Source: Diphasiastrum complanatum (Eukaryota > Streptophyta > Lycopodiopsida > Lycopodiales > Lycopodiaceae). Taken from it: 64,000 nucleotides of DNA. The notes beneath the pieces were generated by a model. That model was not told the DNA's origin. It was given only the letters and a program-made list of their open reading frames with translations, and did no database searches. How positions within the stretch are numbered: position 1 is the first letter of the stretch; each line of letters opens with the position of its first letter. The stretch spans positions 77,210,471-77,274,470 of the forward strand of contig CM055095.1 in assembly GCA_029204225.1 (NCBI GenBank), in the 5' to 3' direction. This document shows positions 32,626-43,440 of this stretch, piece by piece. The position numbers and the translations under genes are program-made.

Positions 32626-34232
32626 ATGTCTAATTTTGAATCTAGTTTGCTTTCTTTTTTTCATGAATTTGGTATTACTGATAGGTTGGAGTACTTCAAA
32701 TCTCTTTTTTCTCCTTTTCTTTTTATTCTACCTTCTATAATTGAGGGTCCTGGTGTGGAGGCATTTTCTGAGATATATCTCAGATATAAGTCCCTGCTCA
32801 GTACTCCCTTATTCAGATCTCAGAATAAGGACATGATTCATTATCAGGACCTGGTGGCACTCGACAAGCATATCTATAAAGCTAAGCTTGAATGTTTAAC
32901 AAGTTACATGTGAAAGTACTGTACTTCAGGACCATAAATGGATCTACAAAAGATCCACAAGAGTGATTGGATGCTTGCTTAACAATCTATCAAAAAACTA
33001 GACACACAAAAGTTGATCTAGATTGGCAATTTGACAAACAACAAGCATTAACAATCAAAAGCATTGAAATCTGAGCCCACACGTGTGTACTACAGGCTGT
33101 AGTACGGCCTTCAACCTGAGAAACATGTAGAAATTGATTTGGTTGCATTTGGATCACAAAAACTCAATGTACATAGTGAACTAGCTTGAGATTGCCAATG
33201 AGCTATAGGAGAGAGGAAATACATACCAAATTCGACTTCCTTCTTGAAGTTAGATGGATTTTTAGCATGTAATAAGGAAGTTAACTCACTCTCCTTGACC
33301 TAAAATGAAACCCTACTCTATTTCCTAGAGTTATGCTTGGTAGGTATCTAGTTGGTCAAATTCTCACCTTAAACTTAGTTGTAGGTCCTATAAAGTAGGG
33401 ATGACCACCAAATAGACATGACCAACTCTCTTGACTTGACCTAACCTACATTAGGATGGGTTTCCCACATGGCATCATGGCCTCACATGTGTGGGACCCA
33501 CTTGTGTACACAATTTACACTATTCTACATGGTTTTTCTATCAAGCTAGATTTGCCAATTTTTGGCAATTCTTCACATTACATAATGATTTCAAATATGT
33601 AGATGAGCGCCCAATCCATAATAAGAAATATAGATTTGTTGATTTTCAATCTGCTTTTGTTTTTTTTTTCTTTTGTTGAATATTTTTGACGATTCGGAGA
33701 CTATTCCCTCCACTTCTGAAGCAGTTTCTTCTAGGTACAAAGTCTGAAAAGTCAAAGATTGTAGATATAGATATTTTTTTTATTGATACGAGTGTTAGTT
33801 TAGATGATTGTTCTGATTTTGATCCTGCTCGAAATAGGGCTACATTTATAGGCCCTAGAACCCCCACTACTCTTTCTCCTTCTAATAAATCTTTGATCAC
33901 TTTGCCTACTTATAATATGGATAATAATTCATTTTTGACAATATCGGATATATCGGATCTTTTTTACTTCACTGAGGCTGAGACTCTTTGCATTTTGAGC
34001 AAAGAGCTGGATGAATTTTTGAATATAATTGATTTTTGATGCTGATGATCTTCTCCCTAGTGTTGACGATGTACATAATGATAAGTTTTATTCAAGGAAA
34101 GATTGCTTGAAAATGGCTGTAGAGGAAATGCGCAACAAAGAAGATGATCTACCTTCTGAAGAGGAGTTTCTCAGAATCCAAAGCCAACTTGGTATTTTAC
34201 AGCCAACTGTCTATTCACCAACAATATTGACA
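32626..34232 (+). pseudogene. Unknown gene family U, copy 2, split by a solo LTR
   Basis: ATG at 32626. The first ~90 codons are open and helical (FGITDRLEYFKSLFSPFLF, FSEIYLRYKSLL). The frame is broken at 32909 by a 669-bp solo LTR. It resumes at about 33583 (FKYVDERPIHNKKYRFVDF), with further frame changes near 33680 and 34036, and ends at TAA 34234-34236, where another LTR begins. Later blocks include an acidic segment (SVSLDDCSDFDPARNR), ISDISDLFYFTEAETLCIL and EEMRNKEDDLPSEEEFLRIQ. Block order and some positions agree with 17136-18383. Divergent to the H3-protease gene, so probably co-regulated when active. No known domain. Confidence 0.55.
32909..33577 (-). repeat. Solo LTR of the element B family
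   Basis: 669 bp, the reverse complement of the element B LTR with scattered differences and small gaps; ends TGTGAAAG...CTTCACA. TTACA flanks both sides (32904-32908 and 33578-33582), the 5-bp target duplication. No internal region remains, so it is a recombination product. It disrupts family U copy 2. Confidence 0.95.
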
Positions 34233-34412
34233 TGTTAATGCTTAGGGTTAATGGATGTTAGAGTAGATGTGGATCTTCCATTCATGTTGAAATCTGAAAT
34301 ATGTTATCGATCTCATGGGAACGAATCTACGCGTGACAACTAACTTCATCTCCTTGATGCTAGATTGATTAGATCTTGGGTTGAGGATAGGCAAGGAAAG
34401 AAATCCACTACA
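34233..34412 (+). repeat. Short LTR of a Tat/Athila-like gypsy element
   Basis: TGTTAATGCTTAGGG... to ...CCACTACA, followed after ATTT by a TGGCGCC primer site. The first ~75 bp match, in reverse orientation, the sequence ending at 48192, after which the two diverge; this copy appears internally deleted. Confidence 0.6.
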
Positions 34413-34416
34413 ATTT

Positions 34417-34434
34417 TGGCGCCATTGCCGAGGA
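34417..34434 (+). other. Primer-binding site, TGGCGCC type
   Basis: TGGCGCCATTGCCGAGGA resembles the TGGCGCCGTTGCCGGGGA primer site typical of plant Tat/Athila gypsy elements. Confidence 0.8.
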
Positions 34435-36633
34435 ACTACGCCAATTTTTCAGTTGCATCATGTTTGTTGGATGGTTAAGCTTGCATTAGGCATCTTGTCG
34501 TGACATGAATAGTGTTAAATCTGCATTTAGAGTTAGTTTGAGAGTGATTTTGTCTGATTTGAGTGGATTTTCTTGTTTGAAATCTAATCTAATTGTGGAA
34601 CAAGGAAAGCTTTTCAGATCACCAACCTTAAGATCCATTTGGATCCGAGATATCAGAAAAAACAACAAAAATCGGTCAAATCTGCCAGATTTTCTGTCAA
34701 AAGGAGACAAAATTGTTATCAGAGCTAATAACTTTTTGCCCTCTTTTAGGAAACGTTTGTCGAGTTGCAGGCACCTTCGATTTTGATCATAAAACCTTCA
34801 GTTTGAAGGGCAAACAATCCTTCCCAACAGATTTCCAGAAACATCAGAAAAACCACCATAAAATACCAAAAAATCACCAAAATCCTAAAAATATAGAAAA
34901 AGAACCTTCTCAGAGAATCAGCTGTCATATTGTTATATTTTTGTCAAAAAAGTCTCTTTTTGCAAAAATACCAGTATTGCTCTTGATTCTTCGCCAGAAC
35001 CTGTAGGCTAATTTTGATGAATCCCCAAGATGCTCGGCCAAAGCTCCCCAAGAGCACCTCTCACCTTAGACTGAGGAGGTCTCTAAGAAGATGAGATGAA
35101 CAATGACTGAGAGCCAAGAAATGCTAGTTAGGAATGACAAGCAAGAACTGTGTAAGCCTCATGGTGAATCCCGGAAGATGGAATGACCATGCAGGAATTA
35201 GTATTTCTAAGCAAAGTTATAAATGCAGATAGACTTCTCTTAAAGAAAGTAGAGTGAGCCACCTTTTGATGGTGACCTCTTGTGGAGAGCATAATTCCAC
35301 TTGTAATTTGTAAAATGTGGAAATGCCATTAGGATGCCACCTAAGGAGCTCTCTTGTTTATTTAAGAGACTCCCTCTTTGTGAAGAGGAGCTTTTTTGCA
35401 TTATATCTACTCCATGTTTAATAAGAAGATTTTCCATGAGTTTGTTGTTACACTAAGCTCCTTGATCATGATGGTTTTCTTGAGTGATGCCCCTATGATC
35501 ATGCCCTTCCATTCGTATTGTGTGTGGTTGTGGACTTTAAAGTGGATTAGTTTTCTTGCTTTCCTAGTTGTGGATTAGTTTTAATTTCTTGTTTGTGGAT
35601 TAATGTAGGAATCAGCATTCAGGTAAACTAAGAGGCTAGAAATGTGGTATAAATCTTGCATATCCTCCAACATTCTAGTTCTTTATGTCTTGGACTTCTA
35701 AAATGTTGTAGATTAGTTTCTTGTTTCAGTTTTGTGGATCTATGCAAGTTTAGTAGCATTTAGGATCTGATTCAATTCATTTTGCAGCAAAGTAGAAATA
35801 GATTTCATGGTTGTTCTCTTGGACTGCATGCTGATCATTTGGTTGAACGTTTTGGTTACATGATGGTTTGATTGCGGTTCAAGAGAGACAGATCTGAGTT
35901 ATCTTCTGACAGGCAGTAGGACAAAATACACAATGTAGATCTGTCCCTTCTAACTGATTTTGGGCTTTAAACAAGAAAGAATAACTTAAGCAAGAGCCCA
36001 TTGTCTCTGCTGACAGGCATAAGAAGAAGTAAGAAGAACAAAAAACTAGTAGACAGATCCTTAAAAGCAGAGGACCTGTCAACAGAACCTTCGTCTAGTT
36101 TTCAGATTATTCTATTTATAGCAATTTATTATTTTTGAGTTCGACGAACATTCATTCTATCCAAATCATAGAAAATCTCTATTTTTACCCTCGCCAAACT
36201 ATAGAAATTGTGCCTTTATGTGCCACGAACCTTTGCCAATTCTACCCTAGCTATATCTATTTCAGATTCTCAGTCTGAGAGTTCGGCAAATGTTATTTCC
36301 ATAGAATTTGTCAGAAAAACTTGATCAGAGAGTTTTTATCAAAAATAGCATTGCTGAACCTTCGCCTAAGGAACCTTTGCCAGTTCTATTTTTAGATCCT
36401 GATTTTCTAGATCAAGTCTTTGTCAAATTTTGGGTCAAATCTGATTCAGTCTGATTTTGATTCTGAGAACTTTTAATTTTAGAAGTATCGAACGGTTGAA
36501 CATAGGAATCTTATTCACAATATAGGAATCTGATTCTCGTCAAGTGGAATAGATCTAGCATATCTGATCTGAAATAGTTCCTGATTGAAAATCTAGATCC
36601 AATCTCATTGTTTGCTTGATCTAGTCTGTAAAA
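34435..36633 (+). other. Long leader of the Tat/Athila-like element
   Basis: 2.2 kb without a sustained ORF between the primer site and a possible gag start. Repeated TTCGCC / TTTGCCAGTTCTATTTT segments occur at 36140-36420. Long leaders are usual in this lineage. Confidence 0.5.
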
Positions 36634-36720
36634 ATGGCTGTCCCTGGAGGTGCTCTTCAGGAAGTCAATCCAATCATTGTTAGGAGAGCACCCCGTTTGG
36701 ATCTACTCCAGTTGATGTAG
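36634..36720 (+). pseudogene. Start of gypsy gag, truncated
   Basis: ATG in good context begins MAVPGGALQEVNPIIVRRAP and stops at TAG 36718-36720. It is then replaced by unrelated copia sequence, so only the N-terminus remains. Confidence 0.45.
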
Positions 36721-36829
36721 ATGATGCAGATACTGAACCAGGGGTTGAAGCTGAAGCATCTATGAAAGATTCAAAAAACAGGGAATCAATAAGCACAAAA
36801 AGGGTACATAGGAAACGACATCCTGTCGG

Positions 36830-37640
36830 CCAAGAAATGCAAGGAGGAGCTGAGTAGGGAATTTGAGATGAAAGACTTAGGAGAACTGCACTATTGCAAG
36901 GGCATCGACAAAGATGTGGTCATAGGAGGTCAAAAGAGATGTGGCTATCTCAGGAGAGGTACATTGTGAGCATAATTGAGAGGTATGGAATGTCTAACTC
37001 AACTCCCTTGGGAGTACCTTTGGATCTGGGAGTGAGGTTGAGCATGAGAATGTCATCAATGAATGACGAAGAACGAGAGCAAATGGATAGATGTTCCTAC
37101 ATAAGCATGATTGGGTCAATCATGTATGTGGTGATTTGTATGAGGCCCGATATAGCTACTACCATTAGATAGCTGAGCAGGTTCCCTATAAACGCTGGAA
37201 TTGAGCACTAGAGGGCATGTAATAGGGTAATTAGGTATCTGAAAGGAATGATTAACTATGCCTTGCATTATGCTACCACAGGTGATGAAATATTGGGTTA
37301 TACAGACTTTGATTGGGGTGGGGACATCGATGATCGAAAATCGACTAGTGGTGAGGTGTCGTATGTTGGGGAAGCATCAAGGAAAAAGTAGTGGCGTTGT
37401 CCTCAACTAAGGCAGAATACATCAGCCTGTGTCAAGGGGCATATGTATGTGATTGAAATCAACACCAAGGGCATGATCATGAGGAATGAAAATCAAGGCT
37501 ATATCTTCTTATGCAAAAACGGAGGATTTCACAAAAAGAGACATAGTTGCAGACCTGATGACGAAAGCCTTGAACAAGGATAGATTTGTTATGCTAAGGG
37601 ACATGTTAGGACTGTGTATCCATGCCCGAATCATGAATTG
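36830..37640 (+). pseudogene. Ty1/copia RT-RNase H remnant
   Basis: Starts in the late RT (LSREFEMKDLGELHYCKGI), continues QERYIVSIIERYGMSNSTPL and SMIGSIMYVVICMRPDIA, then RNase H (GYTDFDWGGDIDDRKSTSG). Several stops and frameshifts. A purine-rich tract AAATGGGGA lies at 37641-37649. Confidence 0.85.
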
Positions 37641-37650
37641 AAATGGGGAT

Positions 37651-37962
37651 TGTTGGAATTCATTGTAGATAAGATACAATTCACAGTGAAGCATGGACTA
37701 GAATAATGGTTAAAGTTAGTTAATACTAGTTTCTTGTCATGTGAACTAGAAACCCTAGAAGAGTCATTTCTTGATATGCAACTCATTTCTTGATATGCAA
37801 CTGAAAAATAGTATATGTTCAGGTATCTCTTTAGCAATGAACACGCTTGGAGTATACTTTTGTTTTTTGCAATTTCTTTGTGTGAATTCATCATTGCTGA
37901 ATGCTTTGTGATCATTGTCTTCGATTATCTACATTGGTAGTTGTCGCTAGGTTAATCTAACA
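37651..37962 (+). repeat. Probable 3' LTR of that copia element
   Basis: Begins TGTTGGAATTC right after the purine tract. The TAACA end at 37962 is a guess from the TG...CA rule. A 20-bp tandem repeat (TCATTTCTTGATATGCAACT) occurs inside at 37765-37803. Confidence 0.55.
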
Positions 37963-38932
37963 AGCTCTCCATGTGAAGATCTAGAATGATCATAACCTAA
38001 ATATCATAGTTGTAAATGTCCTTGAAGAATCAAGATCATGTTTAGAGCATCCATCATGGTTTGTGCATTGCAACAAGGCTCAAGCTTTGCAAACATCTAT
38101 ATGCATGAACTATGTAGTATGTATCAGCTGGAGGCATCGCCGGCCTGCTCCCAGACAATGTGTAGCATAATTGACAAATCGAGAGTTAAGACTAGCATAA
38201 TTGACAAATCGAGAGTTAAGACTTCATCTCTTTTAAGAATGGCTCATGCTACATTGTATGGCGACTATGGTGTAAACAAATGATAGTGTGCCACATTAGT
38301 GAAAATTCTCCAAATGTTCGCTATGAATTACTAGACACATTGTACTGCATTCTCAAAGCCATTCCAAGGATGTGGAAAACTTACATGTTCTTTGATTTTA
38401 GTCTATGTTCTCGATGTGCATTAATAGATTACTACATGCAGTGGCAAACATCCCAAGGAAAACTGGAACTCAGTAAGAAGTTTAAGACAGGAATCGGACT
38501 CAACTACGAATCTAGGTACTCCAGATCCAAAAAGTTCCAAAACATAATAAGTACTATAAACGCTTATATTATATACTATATAGTGATGGTTTTCGTAAAT
38601 TTCATGAGTATTTCGTAAATAGACTGCCTACCTGACGTGCTCTTCTCAAATGATCTGCCTTGAAAGATGACAGATAATCTGGTGTTTGCTATGATACTGC
38701 GGTTGTAGATCAAATTACATGATCTGTTGTTTGAATGAACAGCTCAGTCTGCGCCCTTTGATTGGCCAAAATTGCCTGTCCGGATAATCAGTTGTACAAT
38801 AGAGAATGTGAATATGCAATTTCAGCGGGTGTGAATCATTTTAAATTTGCAGAAACAATCAATCATGCTGCGGTGAGAGATGTTTGATCTCAGATCACCC
38901 CTTCAAATTTGATGCGCTAGAATTAAAATTTT
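37963..38932. other. No recognised gene; 30-bp tandem pair
   Basis: Downstream flank of the NAC gene. A perfect 30-bp tandem duplication (TAGCATAATTGACAAATCGA plus ten more bases) lies at 38163-38222. ORFs here lack recognisable features. Confidence 0.5.
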
Positions 38933-40248
38933 TTAGATATTGGGCTCTGCCGATCCGTAAAGAGATGTACAGAGCTTTTCATATAGCCACGAATCCCCAC
39001 CAGCAGCCTCTTTGATCAATGTGTACATACTCTCAACTGATTTCGAACTATCTGCAATAGCAAACGACTCAGCTGTGCATGGGCGTATATCTGTTGTACT
39101 TGTCATAAAGTGATCCTGATCACAGCAGCCTATTGATGAACACAAAGGAATATTCATATAGCTGTTTTGATACAGCGGCGTGTTTGAGAGTTGATCAGTT
39201 ATTGAGCCGACGCTGCTGTCATAAAATTCCGGAGCCGCGGGAAAGTTGAGCATGTTTACTAGGATGTCTGCTGTCGACTCGGTCCGAAAGCTGATTGTTA
39301 TGTCTGTGGCAGGGCTCTGTCTTGGGGGAAGCGACACAGATCCCAGCTGAGATCTTTTATCTAACGCACTAAGGGTGAGAGAGTCTTTAATTTCATCCTC
39401 TCCTGAGGTCATGTGATTATTGATCCATGTGGGTTGCGGAGAATCATCAAGTAGCTGAGGCAACGATGCGCCTTTACACAAGCGAATGATATCTGAAGGA
39501 GACGAGTTAATCTTGCTTCCAGATGTCTTGTAAAAGACACGGCAGATCACCCACTCGGCGTCCTGAACAGCTACAATATTCCACATTAGCATCGCTTAGC
39601 GTACCTCTGTACCTACAGGTACTAACGATGTATCTACTTACGTAAACTTGAGAACATCTGACAACGATTAATTCTATAGTTACAAGGATTTGTACCTTGG
39701 TTGGCGTGGCGATATGCCTATCTCCCTCTGGCCAATATTCATGCATGACCCAGTTGGTCTTCTTTCCTCTGGGAGCTCTTCCCATGTAGAAGACAAGCGT
39801 CTTTTTTATGCCAATTACACAAAAGGAACGCGAATTGACGACGCCTCGATCCTTGCCTGTGGCTTTCCAGTAACCAGCCTCTGTCGCTCGGTTAGATCGT
39901 GTTCCAGTTGGATACTTCCTATCACGTAAGTTAAAATAGTATTGATCCTTTTCTCCTTTCTTGTTTATCCCTGCCAATATAATATAAAAAATCATGTTAC
40001 ACACACACACACGCACGCACATTCTCTCTCCTGTCTCTGTGTGTCTCTACCCGCTCTCCAGGGACAATGGTTGCGCAAATACCTGGAAGATCCCATGGTT
40101 CACTTCTATTGAGGTCCACCTCTGGAATCGCACAAACGCAGCTGTGTTTAGAATTAAGAATTTTCTGTTTGAGGAAGAATCCTATTAGCTCCTCGTCTGT
40201 TGGGTGGAACCGGAAACCTGGTGGCAAATTTGTATATGCAGAATCCAT
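38933..40248 (-). CDS. NAC-domain transcription factor
   Basis: Three exons: 40248-40083, 39970-39696 and 39562-38933, phases agreeing and totalling 356 residues. The NAC subdomains are in order: [57 protein letters not shown] with [36 protein letters not shown] and [26 protein letters not shown]. The C-terminal ~190 residues form the usual variable activation region. Introns fall at the positions typical of plant NAC genes, after subdomain B and after D. The start [12 protein letters not shown] was chosen because it sits just before subdomain A; the frame is open upstream with other Met codons. The protein binds DNA as a dimer in the nucleus. It resembles the NAM/CUC-like group, but I do not assign an orthologue. 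A decayed copy of exon 2 is at 57.7 kb. Confidence 0.93.
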
Positions 40249-41104
40249 CGTTGTGTATACATCTTTTCCCTTCAAAATCATCGTTTCATGGCAGTCCAAG
40301 CAATCTCTTGAAACAGAATAAAATGTTATCTGGTCTGATAGACTCGGGCAACTGCCCGACTCAGTCATCGACAGTCTCACCCCTGGCTTCTGTTTAGAGG
40401 AATCTATAGCCCAATGTCGCATATTGAAGGCGCGGATGATTTGAATGTTTAGTAGCAGGCAGCTCATATAATCTCAAAAATAATGTTTTGAGCTAATTTG
40501 GCCACACTGTATAACTGCACCTGATTAGCTTGAGCATCCTCTTTGATCTTCTGGTTGGTAATGCTCCTCCCCAGAAATCTACAATTTGTGTTATAACTTT
40601 CAGAAAGATCGCAGCAGCAATGAAAGAACTATGAGAAAGAACAACACAAACAGGAATCAAAGAACCATCAACACAAAATGACAGAGATGAAGGCGAGAGA
40701 GCGCAGGAATGTAACCAGCTACTTGTATTGAGCGAGCTCGAATACGTGGGTAACGAATAGCCCGCTACACATAAATGAACAGAGGACGCGACGTCGCTTT
40801 CAACATCGACACAATACTGAAGTGACAGGAATGGTACAAACTTAGCATTACCTACACTTGCCATTAATTAGTACTTCTAACAATTTGAAGCTTCGAGGGA
40901 GTCATCCAAAAGCAGAAAAAGAAACTTCTAATAAAGCAGATATAAAAGCCTTGCTGATGGAGCATTCCATCATCATTGTCTCTAGTCGAAGCATCGTGTT
41001 GTAGGTGCAAAATCTATGGATCCGCCAATCAATCAGAAGGGTGCTACGTGGTCTTATTTGAAAGCACAGACGATGAAATATGTAGCATTGCTTAGGAGTG
41101 GAGG

Positions 41105-41106
<2 letters not shown>
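40249..41106 (-). promoter_or_regulatory. 5' leader and promoter region of the NAC gene
   Basis: The upstream region on the minus strand; no TATA box could be fixed with confidence. No other gene recognised. Confidence 0.4.

Positions 41107-41158
<52 letters not shown>
41107..41158. repeat. (GT)n(GA)n compound microsatellite
   Basis: About 34 bp GT followed by 19 bp GA. Confidence 0.95.
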
Positions 41159-42029
41159 CCCATTTCAGGATCAGGCTATATGAACGGCACAGGAACAAAC
41201 ATGTGTCAGCTATTACACGATTGAATCACAGAAGGCGACAGATTTGTTGCTTTTACTCCATTCCTTATGTCAGGCGAAATACTTGACCTGGGACCAATAT
41301 CAGGGAGGGCGGTGGGATGGGGTGGTGCACCGTGCAGTGACAATTGCAGATATAGCTGCTCAAAAGTCTTGTTGACAGTCGCAGAAAAGCGATTGAGAAC
41401 ACAAATACGTCAGACACGCGTGCACGGGTTGAGCAGTGGAGAATCGTACATATCATCAGCTTTACGCAAGCAAAAAGATTCTATTTTCTTCTTCTTTAGA
41501 CAATAAAATCATTAACTCAACATGGGAGTAGTCTAAAAGTGTTTTACTCTCAGTGCTGCTAACATACTTTCTATGTGATTTGCTGGCATATCTGAGCAAA
41601 GCATATTAACAAGAGAAAAACATGTACAAACAAAGAAATGCCTAAGATATCAATATACCAAACAAATTCAATCTTCATGTTTGTTATAATCCCTATTTCC
41701 AAATTCTCACTTAAGTGAGCATTGATTGTGCATTAACGTTATGAGATGTTACTCAGGCTATCATCATCGGCTACATTTAGTTCATGTCGTGCTCCATACA
41801 TCACACTTATGATAACTCTAAAGATCTTAATCTCTATAAATCATATATCACTAATTATCAAGATTGATATCCTATCACCAATGATGTAGTTGCTATTGAT
41901 TTACTCACTAATGTAGTAGCTTTTTTCATTTAAAACTCTCTTCCTTATTCTCTTGCTTCTTTTTCACTATCACTCTTTCATTTGCCCATTTTTAACACTC
42001 ATTTTAATCTTTTGATCATTTTAATTTTG

Positions 42030-42032
<3 letters not shown>
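41159..42032. other. No recognised gene
   Basis: Upstream flank of the NAC gene; nothing recognisable on either strand. Confidence 0.5.

Positions 42033-42085
<53 letters not shown>
42033..42085. repeat. (CT)n microsatellite
   Basis: 53 bp of CT dinucleotides. Confidence 0.95.
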
Positions 42086-42089
<4 letters not shown>

Positions 42090-42127
42090 TAGGATCTGAA
42101 CAGTCGGAGTGAAAGAAAATCCAAAAA

Positions 42128-42648
42128 ATGAAATTTACTACCAAAAGGTACAATGAAAAATGGGTTCCTTTTTTGTACCACCAAGAAGAAGAGACATCAA
42201 GGTGAGAAGCAAACCAACCTTACTATTCGGATAAAGATGGTGTTGATGAACAATTGTCAAATGATGCTTTTTTTATGTCATCATGGTTGTTGGCTAATCA
42301 TGGAGACATTGGTAAGACAGACATGCATGTTGCTACTGTAGAATTAGATTCTAGCTTAGTAGAATTTGTAAAAATGCGAATGAAATCTATTTCAGTTTTG
42401 CCAGATGAATTAACTGAGGTAGGAGAGTCTACAGATGACGAAGACTCTCACTATCGAAAGAACCACAACCTCCCGCTAGTGGGAAAGTGGGTGACACAGA
42501 GGACTTTGCAGATGTCCTAGTTCAAGATTATAACATCGTCACTGTAGAGGAAACTGTTGAAGAGGTTGTTGTTGTCTCTACTGAGGCTCCTCCAGAAAAG
42601 CCCAAAGACGTCAATGACCTTGATGATTTTTGGGAAGCATGTACATGA
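42128..42648 (+). pseudogene. Unknown acidic protein, broken ORF
   Basis: ATG 42128; one reading frame continues through a single TGA (near 42200) to about 42460 (SDKDGVDEQLSNDAFFMSSW, VELDSSLVEFVKMRM). It then shifts frame into an acidic C-terminal part (EETVEEVVVVSTEAPPEKPK, NDLDDFWEACT) ending at TGA 42646-42648. The protein is acidic and has no family I recognise. It could be another fragment of the unknown cluster, but I found no firm match. Confidence 0.35.
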
Positions 42649-43189
42649 CTATTTCATCATTTTGAAGATTATATATGAATTTCAAACTTTTGTGCATGAA
42701 ATATTTAAATATATTTATATTTTTTGATATTATTTGCTACCTCAAATATTTTAAAATTATTTTCTATGTTGATCTCTTAATATAAATTTAATAAATTTTG
42801 TTTTAATGAATGTTGTTTTGGAATGACAATACTGTTTTAAAATGGCATTGCATGTTTGGCTGTGGTCTTGGAGCAAATGCAAAACATTTTTGTTTATATT
42901 GTATGTTTGAAAGTGGGCAAAACAAAAGTATTTTGAATTGCAACCAACGACTTCCACCAAACAGGCACTGTTTGGAAAAAGCTTGGAATCTCGTATTATA
43001 AATTCCTATTGAAAGAGTCCATTTTTGCATGATGCATGGTGAAATACAAATATTGGATAAATTGTTATACTTGTATTATTGCTATGGATAGAATATGCAG
43101 TCAAAAGCACGATCAGATATTAGCATTAGAAATCTGGAGATAATTTTATCAGATATGGGTTTGCATGGTGGATGTTACATACCTATGTA

Positions 43190-43440
43190 ACTAGCAGTAC
43201 TTCAGACCCCTAATAGTCCATTTAGTGTTGGGGGCTAAATGGCAAGGTACCCTTAAGATTAGGGGTATGTGCCCTTGTATAAGGACAGGCAAGTGACTAT
43301 ACCTTAGTTGGAGGTATGGAGTCACGTGACCCTTGGTTAAGGGATACCCTTAGTATTAAGAGTAGGTGTCTTAGATTAAGGTATTAGTGTCCTTGGTTAA
43401 GGGCAGGTAGGTGTCTATGCCTTGGATGGAGGTATTGGAT
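43190..43440 (+). repeat. Imperfect ~118-bp tandem repeat before gypsy pol
   Basis: CCTTGTATAAGGACAGGCAAGTGACTATACC near 43274 recurs as CCTTGGTTAAGGGCAGGTAGGTGTCTATGCC near 43392, each followed by a GGAGGTATGG-like end. Probably leader or LTR of the gypsy element to the right. Confidence 0.5.

Noticed and set aside
28154-34232. Caulimovirus-type endogenous pararetrovirus
   Set aside because: No reverse transcriptase, RNase H, movement-protein or zinc-knuckle motif could be seen in these genes.
38038-38618. Two ORFs as a small gene beside NAC
   Set aside because: No domain; one is inflated by a 30-bp tandem duplication.
41098-41286. ORFs made of CVCVCV/THTHTH or RERERE repeats
   Set aside because: Translations of GT/GA microsatellites.
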